A stretch of DNA of 64,000 bases from a virus. The DNA is taken from the IMG/VR virus record IMGVR_UViG_3300028821_000038, positions 62,001-126,000 of that record. One strand, written 5' to 3'. Both the position numbers and the translations under genes were made by a program. The notes beneath the pieces were generated by a model. That model was not told the origin of the DNA, ran no database searches, and worked only from the letters and a program-made list of their open reading frames with translations. Of this stretch, positions 1 through 8,300 are shown piece by piece. Position 1 is the stretch's first letter. Each line of letters starts with the position of its first letter.

Positions 1-247
1 ATTTTCTTGGAAAACCAATATATGTATGCTGTATAAAAGAGAGCTTCTTTAGAATAATCTTCTTTGAGTATTGGACTTCTCGCTCAGTCATACAGCATTT
101 CATAGCAAGCTCCCTGTTGGTGGTGATAAGTATCCCACCAGTGGAATCAAATACTATTCGACACAACAACACTATATGGTTGTATGAGCCTAATAGCTTG
201 CGCAGCCTAGGGTATACGAGAAAGGGGCTGGAGTGCTCAAGATCCAC
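1..247 (-). CDS. Partial unknown protein, possible winged-helix DNA-binding domain (C-terminus beyond window)
   Basis: The reading frame starts at a GTG (245-247) with an AGGAGG Shine-Dalgarno six bases upstream and stays open to the left edge, giving 82 codons. The segment around residues 35-75 has the pattern of a winged helix-turn-helix: a TTNREL stretch, then TEREVQYSKKIILKKLSF, similar to helices 2 and 3 of replication-initiator or regulator domains. The gene is the last one visible in the minus-strand RecE/RecT operon and follows its upstream neighbour with almost no gap. A DNA-binding role in replication or regulation is inferred from this pattern alone. An in-frame ATG at 103 is a less likely start because the GTG has the better ribosome site. 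Confidence 0.6.
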   Translation of the reverse strand, partial: MDLEHSSPFLVYPRLRKLLGSYNHIVLLCRIVFDSTGGILITTNRELAMKCCMTEREVQYSKKIILKKLSFIQHTYIGFPRK

Positions 248-256
248 AAATACCTC

Positions 257-574
257 CTATTCCTTTTTTAGTTTATGCACAGAGTACCTCCTTTTATACT
301 TTTCCGGAGAGACCAAAATATCAGTGAACTGTATCGGAGTTCTGCTGAAAAGTTCTTTAGCCTCCCTGTGGAGTTTGTATCCGCCCTTGTTCTCCTGCCT
401 CCATTTTCGCTCTATTTCGGCTAGCCGCTGAAGCCAAATATCAACTGGAGGCGGTCTTGGGCGGGCGCCCTCTGCGCTTTGGCTTCTCCTCCGCTTCTTC
501 TTTGGGCTGTGTGTTGCGCGAAACCCTCCTTTTCTTCTCTTCCTGGATTTCGACTTCTGTGATTGTACCACCAT
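257..574 (-). CDS. Unknown basic protein, possibly the frameshifted second half of the upstream gene
   Basis: This frame encodes up to 105 residues. The first 40 or so are an Arg/Lys/Ser-rich run that looks like an out-of-frame reading of the overlapping gene (441-635). From about residue 45 (VDIWLQRLAEIERKWRQE) it looks like a real helical protein, ending KLKKE just before the ribosome site of the next gene. The ATG at 574 has no Shine-Dalgarno and no other good start follows, while the overlapping frame ends within it. The two may be one gene of about 125 residues joined by a +1 shift, either programmed or a sequence error. I do not recognise a family. Confidence 0.45.
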   Translation of the reverse strand: MVVQSQKSKSRKRRKGGFRATHSPKKKRRRSQSAEGARPRPPPVDIWLQRLAEIERKWRQENKGGYKLHREAKELFSRTPIQFTDILVSPEKYKRRYSVHKLKKE

Positions 575-635
575 TGGGGAGCAGTGCTTTTGCGAGATCC
601 TTTTCAGAGATCTCGAAAGTTATCCTAAGCTTCAT
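441..635 (-). CDS. Small unknown protein with an AT-hook-like basic tail
   Basis: A 64-residue protein starting at ATG 635, six bases after GGAGG, overlapping the end of the RecT-like gene. The N-terminal 35 residues (MKLRITFEISEKDLAKAL) look like a small folded beta/alpha segment. The C-terminus is Lys/Arg-rich and contains PKRRGRPPK, which fits the AT-hook core (GRP flanked by basic residues) that binds the minor groove of AT-rich DNA. It sits in a recombination operon, so DNA binding is plausible. Its stop lies inside the next frame, so it may be the first part of a frameshifted product (see 257-574). Confidence 0.6.
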   Translation of the reverse strand: MKLRITFEISEKDLAKALLPNGGTITEVEIQEEKKRRVSRNTQPKEEAEEKPKRRGRPPKTASS

Positions 636-1548
636 GATCAACCTCCGTATCTATGACTATTTCCTCCAGGCACTTATGCAAGAGTGCAAGTTTGCACATA
701 GTTTTCCCCTTATGCTTTGTGCTCTGCTGTGCTTTCGAGCATTCTAATTCTTTTTCTGTCAGGATTCCATCATCAAATAGAACCCAACCATTGGCTACTT
801 GTACCGTTGTTGAGCCCCTATCTTTGAGCGTATTTATAACTTCATCTACAATATTTGCAGATGACATAATTGTCTCGATGCTGCTATTGTCCTCTTTTTC
901 TTCGATGCGAGAGAGGTCAGTATTTTCATTGTCTATACTAATTGCCTCATCTATTTCATGGGATATATCGAGAGATTTGAAGGTATTTTTGATAGCAACC
1001 TTTTTTGCCATCTCATAATACCAGGTCCTCCAAGGGCCATTATTTTTGCTCTTTGAGGCATTTTTTGCATTCTCGATATGTTGCTTTGTGATGAAATTCT
1101 GAACGATTTCATCGTTCGAGAGCTTCACCAAAACAAGAACCCCTTTAAACTCCCCACTTTGGTCGAAGGGGTTTATTTTATAGTGCAATCCATTTTCATC
1201 AACACTTACCTCGTCTCCTTCGAACACAAGATAGGCGTCAATTTTCTTGACCTTCCCGCTTTTGTACGCCAATTTACATAGAAAATTGTGGGAAAACTCC
1301 ACATTCAACTGCTTTCCATATGGGATGAAGTATACATCCTTATAGAAGTTTAGCGCCTTATCAGGAATCATGGCCTTGATGATTGCGTCAGAGATAACCT
1401 CTGGAGACATGGCCATGATTTTTTGATCGCCCGCAACTATATTCCTTATTTTTGCGGAAAGCTCTTTCATGACAGTGGGGGTATCTCCGGTTACCTTGGA
1501 GATATTTACCACAACCTCGTTGACCTTAGATTCAGCTATTTGATTCAT
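625..1548 (-). CDS. recT: RecT-family single-strand DNA annealing protein
   Basis: The 307-residue product has the usual RecT length and layout. There is a helical N-terminus, a central beta-rich segment (KDVYFIPYGKQLNVEFSHNF, then INPFDQSGEFKGVLVLVKL), and the typical region around residues 170-195 with GPWRTWYYEMAKKVAIKNT, matching the family's W..W..EM..K..ik... signature. RecT proteins coat single strands made by a partner exonuclease and anneal homologous DNA. The RecE-like exonuclease gene lies just upstream in the same operon, separated by a 46-codon ORF, so the two probably form a phage recombination pair. The acidic/polar C-terminal 70 residues are variable. ATG 1548 has a GGAG site. 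Confidence 0.85.
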   Translation of the reverse strand: MNQIAESKVNEVVVNISKVTGDTPTVMKELSAKIRNIVAGDQKIMAMSPEVISDAIIKAMIPDKALNFYKDVYFIPYGKQLNVEFSHNFLCKLAYKSGKVKKIDAYLVFEGDEVSVDENGLHYKINPFDQSGEFKGVLVLVKLSNDEIVQNFITKQHIENAKNASKSKNNGPWRTWYYEMAKKVAIKNTFKSLDISHEIDEAISIDNENTDLSRIEEKEDNSSIETIMSSANIVDEVINTLKDRGSTTVQVANGWVLFDDGILTEKELECSKAQQSTKHKGKTMCKLALLHKCLEEIVIDTEVDHEA

Positions 1549-1560
1549 CTCTGCTCCTTT

Positions 1561-1701
1561 TTAGTATTCAAAGTCGTAATAATCCAAAAATGACTTCTCC
1601 GCTTCTGTTAGGTCATCTTTGTGTTTATCGTAAAACTCTCGCACAAGCTCAGGATCCCAATACTCTATATTGTCATACCTATCACACCCCCTCAAATCCA
1701 T
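1561..1701 (-). CDS. Small unknown acidic protein (46 aa)
   Basis: The 46-codon frame begins at an ATG placed directly after an out-of-frame TGA inside the end of the RecE-like gene and ends 13 bases before the RecT-like start. The product (starts MDLRGCDRYDNIEYW, ends LDYYDFEY) is acidic and rich in aromatic residues. It fills an otherwise empty 130-base gap in a tightly packed operon, which supports it. The ribosome site is weak, so translation may be coupled to the upstream gene. No family is recognised. It could be a small modulator of the recombination pair, but nothing in the sequence shows this. Confidence 0.5.
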   Translation of the reverse strand: MDLRGCDRYDNIEYWDPELVREFYDKHKDDLTEAEKSFLDYYDFEY

Positions 1702-2632
1702 TCATTTCTTCAAGTTGATAACGGTACCATGAAGGCAATTCCCCTACAACAAACAGAGGCTCCTTGCCAGTCTCTTTGTCTATTCCATTTGGACCAGGCC
1801 ACACATCATTATAGAGATAGTAGGCATACTCATCGAGAAGTTTTTCCAATGCTTGCTTCTCCAGATTTATATCTTCTCCTTTCATGATTATGACTGAGTG
1901 GTCATATGGAGGCTCTTTTTCTACTGCAATAAACCCAAACTTTGTTGACGGCACACCCGCAAGCTCTGCTGTCTTGAGATACACCGCTGCCTGGATACCG
2001 TAACCCAGTTTTGCAGCTCTACTCATGAAGTCTCTAACATTGCAGTTTGTGGTAGATTTTAAATCAAACATAATCTCGTTTAGATTTACATCTACCTTTA
2101 TTTTGATGATGATTCCCCTTTCCTTATCTACAGTAAATAGAGCTTGCTCTCTTGATGCTATTGGATTCTGGATGATTCCATCATAAGTATTGATGTTTTG
2201 TCCAAATTTCTCCTTTTTTAGAGACTCCTCAATGCCATCAAGTATACCCTTTGCGCTTGAACGAAGTATTGTCTTCTCTCCATCTGGATCGTTCTCACTC
2301 ACAAATATTTTCCAATGCCGGTCTCCTTTGCGAGTCGATTTTTCTGTCATAAACAGATACTCATCATAAAATTTATCTTTCTCCAAGATATATTTATGAA
2401 TGGCACTGCCAAGAATCAATGCTTCGCTCTTATTCTTTGCTCCATTCATTTTTTCTTCAATATACTTGCTTGGGGTTGCAAGTCTGATTGTTTTCAGGCC
2501 GCTGGCGCTAATTCCTGGCGCTTCGTTGTGGTAGAAGTCGTCAGATACATCACACCACTGGTTCATTACAATACCATTGTCTTCCAGGAATTTTATATCC
2601 TCATGTAGTTTTTCTTTTGTATATTTTGCCAT
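1682..2632 (-). CDS. RecE-like PD-(D/E)XK exonuclease
   Basis: This 316-residue protein matches the exonuclease VIII/RecE-type nuclease domain. Visible motifs, in order: ISASGLKTI and TPSKY (residues 41-56), the GSAIHKY motif with H79, KVDV with D181, DLKST with D190 and K192 (the D...D-x-K core), and YGIQAAVYL with Q214 and Y218. These enzymes degrade one strand of duplex DNA from an end and leave single strands for annealing. The RecT-like gene follows in the same operon, as in RecE/RecT modules. ATG 2632 has AAGGAG upstream. It is a stand-alone domain, unlike the very long E. coli RecE. The fold is well supported; the exact polarity of digestion is not. Confidence 0.85.
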   Translation of the reverse strand: MAKYTKEKLHEDIKFLEDNGIVMNQWCDVSDDFYHNEAPGISASGLKTIRLATPSKYIEEKMNGAKNKSEALILGSAIHKYILEKDKFYDEYLFMTEKSTRKGDRHWKIFVSENDPDGEKTILRSSAKGILDGIEESLKKEKFGQNINTYDGIIQNPIASREQALFTVDKERGIIIKIKVDVNLNEIMFDLKSTTNCNVRDFMSRAAKLGYGIQAAVYLKTAELAGVPSTKFGFIAVEKEPPYDHSVIIMKGEDINLEKQALEKLLDEYAYYLYNDVWPGPNGIDKETGKEPLFVVGELPSWYRYQLEEMNGFEGV

Positions 2633-2641
2633 TGTATCTCC

Positions 2642-2920
2642 TTATTTGTCTATGTCTATCTTTGTCATGATATCTTCTAGGTGCTCAAAGCTTCTGATGC
2701 GGCATAGCTTCTTGCCCCTATAATTGTAGAGCCAGATCTCTTTTTTTTCCACAACAATATATGGCGACTTTATTCCTTGTCCTATTGTTGCAGTGTTTGG
2801 GGATTTCCAGCCACTGCTTGTGGCCTCCTCATCTATCCTGATGATGTCGTATGGCCCAACCTTTCGCTTTCTCCTAAGGAGCCTTTTCAGTAGCTCCCTA
2901 TCTTCTTTTTTGGTTGGCAT
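2642..2920 (-). CDS. Unknown protein (92 aa)
   Basis: A 92-residue protein with a very basic N-terminus (LLKRLLRRKRKVG) followed by a probable small beta domain (PYDIIRIDEEATSSGWKS, then SPYIVVEKKEIWLYNYRGKK). Its ATG overlaps the TAA of the upstream gene (TAATG), so translation is probably coupled. It lies between the NYN nuclease pair and the RecE-like gene in the minus-strand early operon. The basic helix suggests nucleic-acid contact. I recognise no family. Confidence 0.65.
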   Translation of the reverse strand: MPTKKEDRELLKRLLRRKRKVGPYDIIRIDEEATSSGWKSPNTATIGQGIKSPYIVVEKKEIWLYNYRGKKLCRIRSFEHLEDIMTKIDIDK

Positions 2921-3309
2921 TATTCATCTTTTTTGGGAATGTTCAGTTCATGCTTGATGATGTCCATCACCTCAAGAACTCTATCCCTGATTGCATCCAA
3001 CACATGCTCATACCCATCTACCTTTTTTCTAAAGGGTGCTCCATAAACACGCTTGTGCTGTATCAGGGCATGTCTTTCGTATATATCCGCTATGCCGTTT
3101 GCAAGCGTGACTACGATAACCATATACTCAATACCGTTTACAGTTATCATCTTTTCAAAAGACATATCTTTTTTGATAGAGAACCCAGCTCCAACTAGAT
3201 CGCTAGCTACTTTCTCGTATGAGTCAGGTTGGCTCTTCTTGGACACATACTCCTGTAGTAACACCTCCAGATAATGGAGATCTTTTAATAATATTTCTTT
3301 CGTTGTCAT
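2920..3309 (-). CDS. Unknown protein (129 aa)
   Basis: A 129-residue protein with a helical N-terminus (residues 1-40), a central beta hairpin (KMITVNGIEYMVIVVTLANG) and a helical C-terminus ending in a charged tail. It follows the NYN-domain gene by a few bases and overlaps the next start, so it is the second gene of the operon starting at 3825. The ribosome site (GGAG about ten bases upstream) is modest. No catalytic motif is visible and no family is recognised. An accessory role to the nuclease genes is possible but only from position. Confidence 0.65.
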   Translation of the reverse strand: MTTKEILLKDLHYLEVLLQEYVSKKSQPDSYEKVASDLVGAGFSIKKDMSFEKMITVNGIEYMVIVVTLANGIADIYERHALIQHKRVYGAPFRKKVDGYEHVLDAIRDRVLEVMDIIKHELNIPKKDE

Positions 3310-3312
3310 TTG

Positions 3313-3825
3313 TTATTTCTCCATTATTTCATGTATAAAAGTGTGGTCAAATATTTTTAGATAATTTGACATATTTTCCTCGTGGGACACCACACTCACC
3401 TCTACTCCCATGCGCGCTGCAAATTTTAGTGCGCTTACCATATCCCCATCTCCACTCAATAGGACAATATGATCAGAATTGCCAACTTCTCTAATAATCT
3501 CTTCGACAATCATTGCATCCATATCGCCCTGTTCGTACTTATGGGTATATTTAACGCCATTGTACTCGCCCTCTACCTCTTTCTTTTTGGCTTCCCTTTT
3601 TTTAACAAGAATATTATTCCTCTCCAGGAAGCCTATGAAGGATTGGAGGTTAATGTTGTTATTAACCTTCAATAGGGCTACTTCTTTGACATACAGGGAT
3701 GGGTATTTTTCTTTAATAAAGTTCGATATCTTGATAATATCTACATTTTTTACCCTATACCCATCCCCTCCTTTGGGGACTTTTATATTTTCTACATCAT
3801 ATATGATGACCATCCTACATGCCAT
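3313..3825 (-). CDS. NYN-domain (PIN-like) putative nuclease
   Basis: The 170-residue protein carries the acidic motifs of the NYN/LabA branch of PIN-like ribonucleases: YDVENI with D10 and N13, a central GDMDAMI with D101 and D103, and LSGDGDMVSALKFA with S124, D126 and D128, followed by a GVEVSVVS strand. These residues bind metal and cut RNA in the family. It is the first gene of the minus-strand operon, with an AGGAGG site before ATG 3825 and the promoter-like 15-mer 38 bases upstream. In phages such enzymes may act on host or phage RNA early in infection; that is inference. Family assignment is firm, substrate unknown. Confidence 0.82.
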   Translation of the reverse strand: MACRMVIIYDVENIKVPKGGDGYRVKNVDIIKISNFIKEKYPSLYVKEVALLKVNNNINLQSFIGFLERNNILVKKREAKKKEVEGEYNGVKYTHKYEQGDMDAMIVEEIIREVGNSDHIVLLSGDGDMVSALKFAARMGVEVSVVSHEENMSNYLKIFDHTFIHEIMEK

Positions 3826-3863
3826 TGCACCTCCTATGTGTTTTTATAGAGAGACATAATCTC

Positions 3864-3878
3864 CCATATATATATACC
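3864..3878 (-). promoter_or_regulatory. Putative early promoter motif, copy 1
   Basis: On the minus strand this reads GGTATATATATATGG. It lies 38 bases upstream of the first gene of the minus-strand early operon and points toward it. The identical 15-mer occurs at 17259-17273, 23082-23096 and 29858-29872 in the same relation to a downstream gene. Confidence 0.65.
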
Positions 3879-3908
3879 ATTTTAAGCTGTAGAATTGCTG
3901 TTTTATGC

Positions 3909-3914
3909 GATAAT
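3909..3914 (+). promoter_or_regulatory. Putative sigma-70-like -10 box (GATAAT, extended TGC)
   Basis: TGCGATAAT lies 25 bases before the ATG of the 890-residue gene, in the divergent intergenic region. The TG before the hexamer fits an extended -10 promoter. No -35 is obvious. Confidence 0.4.
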
Positions 3915-3938
3915 TCAATAAAAACGGACGGAGTACAC

Positions 3939-6611
3939 ATGGATACTTATCGAACCTTATGGAGGTTTTTTAGAGAGAATAGGGAGTATTTCTCCAAGAT
4001 GGGAGATGCATACAAGGTACGAATAGACTTTGAAAATGAGCTATTTTTCATAAAAAACAGGTGGTTTGCCGACCCGTTTTACCTACTTTTGAAGCTTTTT
4101 CGTGATAAATTTGCCGAATTGGGGCCTAGCGCAGACGGGGAATTTAATAGAATCAACAAAATCCTTCATTCTGCGGGCATCAAGATTCCTATTTCCAAGA
4201 AAGACTATGATTTTCTTATAGATTATGATGTGAAAAACCAAACTATTCTGGATATATTAGAAGGACAGCTGGGTGCTAAAAATGGAGCATTTGTGGTTCC
4301 GTCAAAAGAGTATGCGAACAATATGTTCAGGAACGCATCTGTTGATTTAGAGAGAATGACTGGTGGTCTTTTTGTATATGAAGGTCGAGAGGCGAGAGCA
4401 TATGTGGACATATATGACAGGCTGACTGGATTTGAGGTGATTCTGGACAATTCTACTATTTTTGTGCCTGTGAAAATATCAGAGATATCAAGATCTGCCT
4501 TCAATGAGCACAATCTCAGGAACATAAAACCCAACTCGGTTGTGAAAATCTTAGAGATAACTGATACATCCCCCATAGAGGATGGAGTTGTATTTGCGCC
4601 ATCTGACTCATTCGGGTGCCTCCCCAATGTTGCTAAATATTTCTCTGCCTTCGAAATATACAGTAACGACGATTTCTTTATAATGAATATTGTCAAAGAG
4701 CTTTATGGTTATAACAGCGATTTTTCAATTCTAGTGAATGATGAGAGTGCTATAAAATATATCTCAAATATGGCGGTTGGTTTGTATACCAAAGAAAAAT
4801 CATCGGCTATTCCACAGCTTGTGGATATAGCCAGAATGGTTGCCAAAATGAATCACATAAACAGGGCAATGTTTATCGACTATATCACTACAGATATACC
4901 CGAAGATGTGATGGAGCTGCTAAAACCACACATAAATGGTGGAAATGACAATGTATATGAGCGACTATATGAGTTTGTGGTAAATGGAAATATAGAGTTT
5001 TGCGCCAGATTAGTGAGTATCACAGGCGATTCCAGTCAGATTAGGTTCTACAATAAGAGAATGATGTATTTCAAGGATTTTACACTCGACAGAGGAAGTG
5101 TATCTAACGAACTAATCCCAGAACTGGGAGGTATTAGGAAAATTGCCGAGCAGTGTGATATTTCCCAAAGTGACATTCCAAGCGGCTTCTCTTCTGTTGA
5201 GTCTTTTATAATTCACACTACACTCAGGATTGTGCAGGGAGAGTTTGGCAGATTGCCAGTATTTGACAGGTTTTATGGAGACGGGATACATAAAATAGGA
5301 GAGAAGATAATCTTTAACTCCAAGCATGATGTATATGGTCTTGGCGGCAGAAGGTCTTATGGCGGAGGGCTGTTTAAAAATGCTGATATAGACACTTCTA
5401 TCCCAAAAAACAAGCCGACAAAGGCGCATGCTGAGGGCTATATCTTAAAATTGAAAGAGTATATATCCGGTTTTATACCGTCTTCTGGGGACAGAGATTT
5501 GTTGTTTTCTATATTATTAGCATCATCTATTGCAATGCCTGTATTCAAAAAAGCCAACAAGCCCACCCTGTGTGTATATGGTGGTGGCAGATATGCGGAG
5601 GAGGGGTTCAAAAAGCGCGTATTTGTGGATGCTTTTAGGGCCAGCAAGGTTGTTTCAACAGATAATGAGCTTGTTATTAGGAATTTGGTTGACGGAGGAA
5701 CAGTGCCTATTGTTGTGCCGCTTAGGAGGGAAATAGAATCTTCTGTTATATCTCTAGCAAAAGAGAGGTATGGAACAGAAACAATAGTAAGAGCACGAGG
5801 TTTCCTGATGTTTTCAAAATACTCCAACACATCCCCATTTGTTATGATTTCCGATGAGCCTGTCATAATCGAGGAATCTATTGTGTTTAATTTCCCATTT
5901 AAGACAACTGTTGAGGCAGGGGTGTATCTTAAAAATGTCGATGACCTATCAGGAGGTATCATTGGAGGCATCATTAGAAATACTTCTCATATTTCAAAGC
6001 TTGAACAGAACTTCATTAAAAAAGCCCTGAGCAAACTGGAAAACAAAAAGCAAACCCACAAAAGTCCATATGTCGATTTTTTTGAGAAGGTTTTGGCAGG
6101 AATGTGTATAGCTGAGGCATTTGGGGTAATGTCTGGATGGGAGTTTCATGATGCCATGCATGATGTTTACTTCAATGATAAATATATCAGGCTGAATATC
6201 GATATAAAGAAGATAATTCTGGATTTGTATGACAATGGTGTAAAAGTTGAGGATAAATTATATGAGGAGTCTATGCGGGGAGATATCGATGGGCATATTA
6301 CATTGGTGGATAAGTTCATAAATATTATAAATCTCAAAAAAAATGTTCCGCCGGAAAACTTCTTGGTGATATTTAGCAGGAGGGAGATGTATAAGGCCAT
6401 TAAAGATGATCTCAACCTTTCCTTCCTTGAGTTTAACAAGATGTTAGATAATAGCAAGTCATCGATAAATTGGGATAATGCAATCAAAAACTATAGAAAA
6501 ATAGATGACCCATCCATCACCCCATTGGCGGAATTTAAGAAGAAGTGGGATAAAACAAAAGAGGATTTTGGCGCAATAAGGCTTCCTATGGGAAAATATG
6601 GAAATATTTAA
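3939..6611 (+). CDS. Large protein of unknown function (890 aa), possible degenerate ATPase
   Basis: The start at ATG 3939 follows GGACGGAG; the frame is open further upstream but that part overlaps the divergent promoter region. No domain is firmly recognised. Residues about 510-670 recall the order of a phage SF3 or DUF927-type helicase: a hydrophobic strand, LCVYGGGRYAEEGFKKR where a P-loop would be expected, then VVSTDNELVIRNLVDGG and a basic segment with RARGFLMFSKYS. The P-loop Gly-Lys-Ser/Thr is missing, so any ATPase would be inactive or unusual. The rest looks alpha/beta without repeats or membrane segments. It opens the plus-strand block leading to the RNA polymerase gene, so a role in replication or transcription is possible but unproven. 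Confidence 0.6.
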   Translation: MDTYRTLWRFFRENREYFSKMGDAYKVRIDFENELFFIKNRWFADPFYLLLKLFRDKFAELGPSADGEFNRINKILHSAGIKIPISKKDYDFLIDYDVKNQTILDILEGQLGAKNGAFVVPSKEYANNMFRNASVDLERMTGGLFVYEGREARAYVDIYDRLTGFEVILDNSTIFVPVKISEISRSAFNEHNLRNIKPNSVVKILEITDTSPIEDGVVFAPSDSFGCLPNVAKYFSAFEIYSNDDFFIMNIVKELYGYNSDFSILVNDESAIKYISNMAVGLYTKEKSSAIPQLVDIARMVAKMNHINRAMFIDYITTDIPEDVMELLKPHINGGNDNVYERLYEFVVNGNIEFCARLVSITGDSSQIRFYNKRMMYFKDFTLDRGSVSNELIPELGGIRKIAEQCDISQSDIPSGFSSVESFIIHTTLRIVQGEFGRLPVFDRFYGDGIHKIGEKIIFNSKHDVYGLGGRRSYGGGLFKNADIDTSIPKNKPTKAHAEGYILKLKEYISGFIPSSGDRDLLFSILLASSIAMPVFKKANKPTLCVYGGGRYAEEGFKKRVFVDAFRASKVVSTDNELVIRNLVDGGTVPIVVPLRREIESSVISLAKERYGTETIVRARGFLMFSKYSNTSPFVMISDEPVIIEESIVFNFPFKTTVEAGVYLKNVDDLSGGIIGGIIRNTSHISKLEQNFIKKALSKLENKKQTHKSPYVDFFEKVLAGMCIAEAFGVMSGWEFHDAMHDVYFNDKYIRLNIDIKKIILDLYDNGVKVEDKLYEESMRGDIDGHITLVDKFINIINLKKNVPPENFLVIFSRREMYKAIKDDLNLSFLEFNKMLDNSKSSINWDNAIKNYRKIDDPSITPLAEFKKKWDKTKEDFGAIRLPMGKYGNI

Positions 6612-6659
6612 GGTTTCGTCTGGTAAGATGTCAGTTCAACCAAACAGAAAGGAGGTATC

Positions 6660-6968
6660 ATGCTAGATACCAACAAGTCTGATTTCAGCGATATGTCTCT
6701 TGGTGAGCTTATAGAGGAAATTCTAGACAGCTTCCATGAGGTTGAGCGGGAATGGGACATAACCAAACACAAGGTAAATAAATCTGCATGGCTTAGGATT
6801 AGAAAACATATGGCGGCCATATGTAAAGCTAATAAGGCCATGAAGAAGCAAATGCTGTTCTTGGAAAAGATACTTAAACAAAACAAAAAAAGAGAGGAAA
6901 AGGATGAAGCTTTCATTTTTGATGCCAGAATTGGCGATAGTGGCGGCAGTAGCGTCAAAAGTAAATAA
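6660..6968 (+). CDS. Unknown helical protein (102 aa)
   Basis: A 102-residue protein starting after AAGGAGG. It begins with an acidic helical part (SLGELIEEILDSFHEVEREWD), has a strongly basic middle (SAWLRIRKHMAAICKANKAM) likely to form a long helix, and ends with a charged tail. The pattern resembles the small histone-like or scaffold-like helical proteins common in large phages, but no family is recognised. Its last 65 bases overlap the next gene in another frame, so the two are probably translationally coupled. Confidence 0.65.
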   Translation: MLDTNKSDFSDMSLGELIEEILDSFHEVEREWDITKHKVNKSAWLRIRKHMAAICKANKAMKKQMLFLEKILKQNKKREEKDEAFIFDARIGDSGGSSVKSK

Positions 6969-7620
6969 CAGAGAGGAGTTTTCAAAGAAGATTGACGAAA
7001 CAATCAACCATCAAAACTTCCAGGAAATGGCTGACAGGATTGCATCAGACACTCTTTTTGGTAAATATAGGCTGGTTGTTTCTGATAAAACAGAGGAGGC
7101 TCACGAGTTTGCTACAACTCTGCTGATTTTGTCGGCTACCAGCTCTATACCGCTCATGGTTCCGGAGGTAGTGATTACAAGAGACGAAGTGGTTTTCACA
7201 GCTTCTATTGGTCATGCTTATGAGATAATCACCGAGGTTCCTGAAGACAAATATAGCTTTGATGGAAAAGGGCAGCTTGAGAGGGAAAAACTGAAAAGCA
7301 TGATGGATTCGTTTAGCTTTGATGAACCTCAAATTACTGCGATAGATGTTTCCAGCAACAATCCCGACATATTCCTTCTCACGGGAAGTTTTCTCCCTGA
7401 TACCTGGAGAATTTTTGAGAGACTGGGTATTTGCAGCACAGCGTCAAGGTTTGGATTTAGCGACCACGACACTTTGGTTCCCGGATTCTGTTATATATTT
7501 GATGGCGGCCTCAATATGTTGGCATCCATTGAAGATGAGGAGAGTGTCCTGACTCAAAAAATCATAGAAGATCTTGGCCGACTACCAAAGCGTCAGGAAT
7601 CTGATGATGCGTCGAGTTGA
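6904..7620 (+). CDS. Unknown protein (238 aa)
   Basis: The 238-residue product starts inside the previous gene, behind GAGG. The first 20 residues are mildly hydrophobic (MKLSFLMPELAIVAAVASKV) but lack a clear signal-peptide cleavage pattern. The remainder looks like a soluble alpha/beta protein with stretches such as MVPEVVITRDEVVFTASIGH and AIDVSSNNPDIFLLTGSF. No motif is recognised. It overlaps the next gene by 17 bases, so 6660-8035 looks like a single coupled transcription unit upstream of the RNA polymerase gene. Confidence 0.65.
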   Translation: MKLSFLMPELAIVAAVASKVNNREEFSKKIDETINHQNFQEMADRIASDTLFGKYRLVVSDKTEEAHEFATTLLILSATSSIPLMVPEVVITRDEVVFTASIGHAYEIITEVPEDKYSFDGKGQLEREKLKSMMDSFSFDEPQITAIDVSSNNPDIFLLTGSFLPDTWRIFERLGICSTASRFGFSDHDTLVPGFCYIFDGGLNMLASIEDEESVLTQKIIEDLGRLPKRQESDDASS

Positions 7621-8035
7621 TACTTTTTTTGTTGTAAAGACAGACTTAGGCTACGATGGTCAAATTAGACAGGGAAAGGAGGTGGGCCTCCTTTACCCTG
7701 CCCCTCATGTGCTTGTAACCAAAATAGATTTCTCAGACCCAGAAAGTATATATATTCCCAAAAGAATGAGGCCTATCGCGGCAAGATGCGGGCTGATTAG
7801 AGATTCCAGGATTAACAATAATGGGGTTGGTATAGCTATTCATGCACCAAATGGTGATATCGCAGAGCATGCTTTACTTGTGGCGGCTGCAGAGATAAAA
7901 AACATCATAGAGGATCTTGGCATAGTAAATTATGCTGTCCAGACAGATGAAAATAATGAAGACAGGCGTATTGACACCATGCAGCTCGAAGCAAAAATAG
8001 CCTCAATAAAAAGTATATTTATAAAGCTTAAATAG
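7604..8035 (+). CDS. Unknown protein (143 aa)
   Basis: I place the start at ATG 7604, which follows CAGGAA by a good distance; the frame is open back to a TTG at 7574 that has no ribosome site. The 143-residue product has alternating strands and helices (RVDTFFVVKTDLGY, then APHVLVTKIDF and ALLVAAAEIKNIIEDLGIV). No catalytic motif is visible. It overlaps the 238-residue gene and precedes the 74-residue gene and the RNA polymerase gene. Confidence 0.6.
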   Translation: MMRRVDTFFVVKTDLGYDGQIRQGKEVGLLYPAPHVLVTKIDFSDPESIYIPKRMRPIAARCGLIRDSRINNNGVGIAIHAPNGDIAEHALLVAAAEIKNIIEDLGIVNYAVQTDENNEDRRIDTMQLEAKIASIKSIFIKLK

Positions 8036-8070
8036 TTTCGCTAAAATATACAAAAATTACAAAAGGAATT

Positions 8071-8295
8071 ATGATGCTTGTACTGATAAAGGATTCTAGT
8101 GGGGTAGAGAGAGCAATAGACCTCGGAAAACAAGGCTGGACTGTCAATCAGCAAGGGGACGGTAGGTTTATGCGGATAGTGTTCGATGATGGTTTTTCCG
8201 CTTCCATACCAATGTCGCAGTATGATAAAATAAAAAAAGAATTAGTGGAAAAAGGGGAGCTTCTCGATCTTACTCAAGTGGCGACTCCTAGATAA
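8071..8295 (+). CDS. Small unknown protein (74 aa)
   Basis: A 74-residue protein, mostly beta (MLVLIKDSSGVERAIDLG, then FMRIVFDDGFSASIPMSQY) with a C-terminal helix. AAAGGAATT precedes the ATG. The AT-rich stretch just upstream (GCTAAAATATAC) may hold a promoter. It lies between the small-gene block and the RNA polymerase gene. No family is recognised. Confidence 0.6.
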   Translation: MMLVLIKDSSGVERAIDLGKQGWTVNQQGDGRFMRIVFDDGFSASIPMSQYDKIKKELVEKGELLDLTQVATPR

Positions 8296-8300
8296 AGGAT

